Shown: one piece after another, positions 60,201 to 64,000 of the stretch
Numbering within the stretch: the first letter of the stretch is position 1
Layout: the number at the start of each line of letters is the position of its first letter
NCBI GenBank assembly: GCA_940671915.1
Contig: CALNVZ010003430.1
Coordinates: 20,857,628-20,921,627 of the forward strand
Length of the DNA stretch: 64,000 nt
Direction: 5' to 3'
From: Paracentrotus lividus
Lineage: Eukaryota; Echinodermata; Echinoidea; Camarodonta; Echinidae
Notes under the pieces: generated by a model
Databases searched by the model: none
What the model saw: the letters and a program-made list of their open reading frames with translations, nothing else
Told to the model about the DNA's origin: nothing
Made by a program: the position numbers and the translations under genes

Positions 60201-62622
60201 TTCGTAATTATCAAAGTGTACTACAGTAGTATATATTCATAATATATCACGCTCTTATAATATACACGATCAGTAAAAGTCATTATGGTCGTGTACTGTT
60301 CAGGTACTAGTATTCGTATCAGGAAAACTACCCCTGGGCAGTAACCCCCAGGACATCCCTCACCCGTGAAAAAGGGGTTAGGGTTATAGGTGTAGAGTTA
60401 GGAGGTAGATTTTTGGCGCGGGTAGTTGTCTGGGGTAATTGTCTAGAAGGTAATTGTCCTGGAACAGTATGTAATCAACTGTATTAGCCTATTGATATCT
60501 AACAATAATGATTCGTTATCAAATTCGTTTCGTTCTAAAGTTAACGTGGGCTAAGAGTAGGCGTGTTGGATGCGGTCGTAACCACTGTCCAAACCTTGAA
60601 AATGCATTCGCCAATGCCTGGTATATCGTCTGTAACTACGGACCAGCGTGAGTATCAGTTGTGGTCTTATGGACCATTTTTCTATAACTTTTATATCATT
60701 ATTTAAGTCGTAAATCATCACATATCAATTCTAGTTGTAAACTTAAGGGGAAGAGGGCGCTATCACTCTACGCAAAGCGAACGCGGCCATAGACTTTTTG
60801 TATTTTGCACAGTTTTTTCAACTTTGTTTTCTTGATTATGGCGAGCAACTATCTTTTCAAAGAAATGATCAACTTGAATAAGTACGCTAAGAGTTCCGAA
60901 TTTTTCAAAAATAGGAATATATATATATAGAAGGGAAAAAAAATTCTGTCACTTGTGTCAATTCGAAATCCTAGTAAGATCAAAATTCCTCCTGTACAAT
61001 ATGGGCCAATTTTGCCTCAAAATAGCTCATACGCTGCATAGTCATCTTCCTCGATTACGCTAATTATATTACACCTTAATGATCAAGCAGTTTTGAAAAG
61101 CTTGAATTCTTCAGCTTTCCAAATATGGTACATTCATCTCGATGGTTTAAAAAAATCCTGTCACTTGACCATTATCACAAACGAATCTTACTCGATTGGG
61201 TCAATATTTCCGCATATCACATGCATATCGAATGTGGACGGCGTCTTTCGCAAGATGTGACAAGATCACTATTTATATCAATAATCGGTTAGGGAACATC
61301 ATCTATGTGAAATAAAAGATTCTGATTACAACTTTAGCACAATTGTGTTATAGGCTTGCCAAAAATGTCTTTTCCCCAATCTGGTCTGAGCTCTACCTAC
61401 GAAAAGTATGATAAAAGTTCAATTATTTATTTATTCCAGGACTAATTTCCTCGAACGGATCGACTGACAATTCCATTTTACCAACAGGGAAGTTTTCTTA
61501 GGCGAGTTTTGTGCGCTAAGTAATAATTGCATGCAGTTTGTCAATCGTCGCTTCCCGCCGTTTAGCGCGGGTTGTTTTTCAGCTGCGGTGCATTTCCACT
61601 GAAACTCATGAATGTAATGTTGCAGTTTCCCCTCCTCAAATAATGGACGCGTCTTTATGTTAAGATTTAATGTCATACGTTAGATTTACATTTCACTTGG
61701 AGTAGAATTGATATGCAGAGACCCCAGAGTCATGACAGAAACTCTATGTGATAAAATCATGACATGACTCCCCTGTATCGTGACATAAATTTATATAAAG
61801 ATACACAATATAAAGTTTATAGAAACTGGGTCCAGATCAATTGCAAATTTGAAACAACTATTCTGATCGGTTCCAAGTGAGCCTTTTATGCGAGAAGTGC
61901 ATGCAATAATACGGACAAGTCAAGAATGACAATGACAATGAAAATGACATTGTATTTATTGACATAAAGAAAGTGTCATATTGTTTAGGGGAATGTGAGT
62001 GACAAAATGGCGCTTATTATCATAGATAAAAAATAAAAAACAAAAACAATTTTTATCATTTGATCTGTAGAGGAAACGTAAATGATGAGAAGCCATTTAA
62101 GAAAGGAGATGCATGTACAGAATGTGATTCAGGAAGCGGAGAGTGTTTCGATGGACTTTGTCGTAAGTTGGTTTATTTGTTTGTTTGTTTGCTATCGATG
62201 AGATGATAAGAAAATAAAATTTATAAAATGATAAGAATATATACTTAAATTAGAATATGTAGCTAACAAAAATCAATTACGATGTTGGCACACTTTGATA
62301 TACCAAAATACTATGGAATCAAAGTGTATTTTTCAAGTAGAATATCATAATAAGAGGATATATAATTGAAAAATAGCATTATTAGTAGTATTATTATTCA
62401 TTCATTCATTTCATTTCATTCCGTTTATTTCCATTTTCAACATAATTTTAAATAAAATTCATTATGAAGTTGACATAATTATTAGAAGATAAAAAATTCC
62501 ATTCCGATTTTAGATACTGTAATACATAAACAATGAAATAATTATTAACGAATTAATTTTTGTTCTCTTTTCTTTCATTTTCGTTATATAAGGACCTTGT
62601 ACGGAGCACAGCGAGGACTGCG
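57023..62622 (+). CDS. Secreted CAP-superfamily protein (CRISP/GLIPR-like), 3' partial
   Basis: Five in-frame exons with GT-AG introns: 57,023-57,202; 59,698-59,940; 60,541-60,647; 62,071-62,162; 62,593-62,622, giving 217 residues with more expected after a donor GCG|GTAAGA. In order: a signal peptide (about 1-29, FNGLVLPLLVAHLTLCP); a CAP/SCP domain from QAIVDRHNEIRR (His45) through GENIF (Glu96) to CAP1 GHYTQLTWAKS (137-147, split by intron 2) and CAP2 YIVCNYGPAGN (split by intron 3); then a Cys-rich segment DACTECDSGSGECFDGLC and RPCTEHSEDC resembling the hinge of cysteine-rich secretory proteins. CAP proteins are extracellular and bind sterols or act in defence, venom or fertilisation; which applies here cannot be told. 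The ATG is the first in frame after a pyrimidine-tract acceptor. No defects are seen. The remaining exon(s) probably lie beyond the window, since none is recognised by 64,000. Confidence 0.94.
57424..57470. repeat. C-A-G homopolymer run
   Basis: A C run, A run and G run in succession inside CAP intron 1. A self-complementary C/G pair could form a hairpin. Confidence 0.85.
57802..58827. mobile_element. ~1.03 kb element with repeated GTCCCGTTTGTTACC motif
   Basis: Left GGCAAGTCCACGCTATTTGT and right AAATAGTTTGGACTTGCC are inverted ends. GTCCCGT(T/G)TGTTACC occurs near 58,411, 58,426, 58,624 and 58,790 in one orientation. It sits in CAP intron 1. No coding frame. Confidence 0.7.
59257..59389. 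mobile_element. ~130 bp fold-back element in CAP intron 1
   Basis: AAGAGCACTGGCGTAAATCC at left and GGATTTACGCCAGTGCTTAA at right, plus CATCAGGGG/CCCCTGATG inner arms. Confidence 0.8.
59698..59940 (+). CDS. CAP gene exon 2 (core of CAP domain)
   Basis: Acceptor ACCTGTATAG, donor CAA|GTAAGA, 81 codons, residues 61-141. Higher GC than the surrounding introns. Includes DWDNALATQAQSLADSC, IGENIFAL and GECGHYTQ. Confidence 0.94.
60541..60647 (+). CDS. CAP gene exon 3 (second half of CAP1 and CAP2)
   Basis: Acceptor GTTCTAAAG, donor AGC|GTGAGT. Residues 142-176: LTWAKSRRVGCGRNHC, then NAWYIVCNYGP. Completes both family signatures. Confidence 0.94.
60721..61715 (+). mobile_element. ~995 bp TIR element, copy 2 (CATATCAATTCTA), in CAP intron 3
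   Basis: Starts CATATCAATTCTAGTTGTAA and ends AGTAGAATTGATATG. The full body matches the inverse of 7,921-8,895. No open frame. Confidence 0.88.
61825..61905. repeat. Short dispersed repeat shared with 63,310-63,372
   Basis: AAATTTGAAACAACTATTCTGATCGGTTCC (in pieces) and AAGTGAGCCTTTTATGCGAGAA match TTGCACACTTAAAACAATAA-type and AAGTGAGCATTTTATGCAAGAA downstream. Confidence 0.55.
62071..62162 (+). CDS. CAP gene exon 4 (Cys-rich segment)
   Basis: Acceptor TGATCTGTAG, donor GTC|GTAAGT. Residues 177-207: completes CAP2 with AGN, then KPFKKGDACTECDSGSGECF, DGLC. Confidence 0.92.
62593..62622 (+). CDS. CAP gene exon 5 (30-base micro-exon)
   Basis: Acceptor GTTATATAAG, donor GCG|GTAAGA. Encodes RPCTEHSEDC and the first base of the next codon. 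Short, but in phase, with consensus splice sites and continuing the Cys pattern. Confidence 0.75.
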
Positions 62623-63090
62623 GTAAGAAATACACCTTTTCTAGCCTTCAAAAGTTCTAAACTTCCCATATTTCTTCGTTTTAAGTTACCTCTTATCCTA
62701 CCGATATTAATTAATGTCTAAATTGATCATCAGTATTATAAGATTGATATATTACAATAATCAATCATATCTTATGAGAAATCGCATTTTGACAATGAAT
62801 GATTGATTTAAAAAAAAAGTGAACTGTCTGATCTAGACATCAGTATGTTGACTCACTTAAGTCTTATCCCATAATTTTATACTCCAAGAACTGAATTTTG
62901 TTCGCAGTCAATATCAAAATTACATCACTTTCAATTAAAGTATACGATCATGGAGTTGCAAATGCTATAATGATGGGTTTATTCTATCCCCGAGCGTACG
63001 TATGTGACTTATAGATTAGTCAACTTTGGTGACTCTGCTACACAGTATAGTTTGGGAGGCGACCAGAGACATTGAATAGCATGCTTTACG
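62623..63090. other. Probable CAP intron 5, nothing else recognised
   Basis: AT-rich sequence without a further exon that I can identify. Confidence 0.4.
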
Positions 63091-63092
63091 CT

Positions 63093-63260
63093 ATAGAGCG
63101 TTCCCATTGACGTCATCATTCATCCATGTTGGTGGGCTAAACGATAGAATCATGTCCATCAAACCGTGATAAATCATTGTTTTTACGGTCTGGTGCACCG
63201 GTATCTTATTGTTTTGCCCACCAACATGGCTGCTTGTGACGTCACGTGAAACTACTCTAT
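63093..63260. mobile_element. ~168 bp MITE
   Basis: ATAGAGCGTTCCCATTGACG at left and CGTGAAACTACTCTAT at right. Inner arms CATGTTGGTGGGC/GCCCACCAACATG and TGACGTCA/TGACGTCA are inverted. Confidence 0.85.
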
Positions 63261-63373
63261 TGTAACCTATCAATCATAAACAGATTATTTTGGATATGAT
63301 TGCGATCATAGATAAATTGCACACTTAAAACAATAATTCCGATTGGTTCCAAGTGAGCATTTTATGCAAGAAA

Positions 63374-64000
63374 CAGGCCCGTAACCAGGAGGTTCGGGGG
63401 GTTCGAACGAACCCCCACGCCCCCTCCCCCCCCCCCCCCGCGGCGAGCAGGGTCCGCTTGACCCCCCAAAAAAAAAAAATTAAAACCCCCACTTTTGGCA
63501 GAAATGTAGCAGATACTTGAATATAAATACAAGAAAGGAAGATTAAAACACTTTGCTTTCAGTCCCCTACATGTAAAATCTTTCGCTCGCGCTTCGCGCT
63601 CGCAACTTTTTATTTGGGGATGATAATCATGTTTTTCAAAACAAATTTCGCAGGATGTTTTCGTTTGCATTTGTGTTCTATTTTTGTATTTTAAATGATG
63701 TTATCTTCAATGTTAGGAAATGATATAACAGAAATAAGGCCTAGTGGCAAAGGGGTGGAACCGGGGGGGGGGCGGGCAGGGGCACAGTGACCCCCACTTT
63801 TCATCCACCCTAAAAGTGCCCTTATTCATGACCAAAAATGTCCTTTTTCTAAGCTTAAAAAAGTCATCTTTATACTAAAAAGAAGCCTTTCAGAGTTTTG
63901 AAAAGTCCCGTGGACAATTTATGTTTAAAAAAGGGGCACTTTTAATACTAAAAAGGCCCCCTTGTTACTCCATATGTGCTTTAAAAACCCCTAATTTTCG
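63374..64000. mobile_element. CAGGCCCGTAAC element, copy 2, cut by window end
   Basis: Starts CAGGCCCGTAACCAGGAGG and follows 18,931-19,560 block by block: TTCGAACGAACCCCC, GCGAGCAGGGTCCGCTTGACC, GCTCGCGCTTCGCGCTCGC, GTCCCGTGGACAATT. The right end lies beyond the window. Confidence 0.88.

Overview
This is a stretch of animal nuclear genome, most likely a marine deuterostome and probably an echinoderm such as a sea urchin. The evidence is multi-exon genes with GT-AG introns, a metazoan BFAR orthologue, large amounts of short terminal-inverted-repeat (TIR) and fold-back DNA elements, tRNA-derived SINE pieces, long CT/GA microsatellites, and the GCTCGCGCTTCGCGC palindrome. The species assignment is inference. 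Only three protein-coding loci can be supported. Nothing looks bacterial or viral.

Layout. 1-5.7 kb is an extreme A/G-only low-complexity tract that grades into A-rich sequence to about 6.1 kb. 6.8-12.3 kb is a dense run of TIR/fold-back elements. 13.2-13.3 kb is a CT microsatellite and 14,537-14,561 is a 25-N assembly gap. Directly after the gap (14,911-16,364) lies an intronless gene for a GT14 / core-2-type beta-1,6-N-acetylglucosaminyltransferase (GCNT family), broken by many small frameshifts. 17.1-18.5 kb holds several copies of a ~230 bp MITE and two head-to-head tRNA-like SINE heads. 18.9-27.5 kb is again repeats: a 1.55 kb element with GCTCGC palindromes, two copies of a ~470 bp MITE, minisatellite arms and a 1.1 kb TIR element.

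29-41 kb is the BFAR locus on the plus strand: seven coding exons, 486 aa, RING + SAM + C-terminal membrane segments. Its introns contain a ~1.44 kb inverted-repeat element and, unusually, tandem duplications of exon edges with decoy splice sites next to three exons. 41-56 kb has no recognisable gene. It holds more TIR elements, a 1.07 kb fold-back, two striking hairpins (50,172-50,307 and a perfect 55 bp palindrome at 51,651-51,705) and microsatellites. 57.0-62.6 kb carries five exons of a secreted CAP-superfamily (CRISP/GLIPR-like) protein on the plus strand, running off the visible exons at the 3' side. The window ends inside a second copy of the element first seen at 18.9 kb.

The three genes have no evident functional link: one is a Golgi glycosyltransferase, one an ER-membrane ubiquitin ligase and apoptosis regulator, and one a secreted cysteine-rich protein. 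I did not find a convincing new multi-gene system. The best unexplained signals are the exon-edge duplications in BFAR, the near-perfect hairpins, a recurring architecture of ~0.7-1 kb elements whose end motif is repeated inside, and the frameshifted GCNT gene next to an assembly gap.
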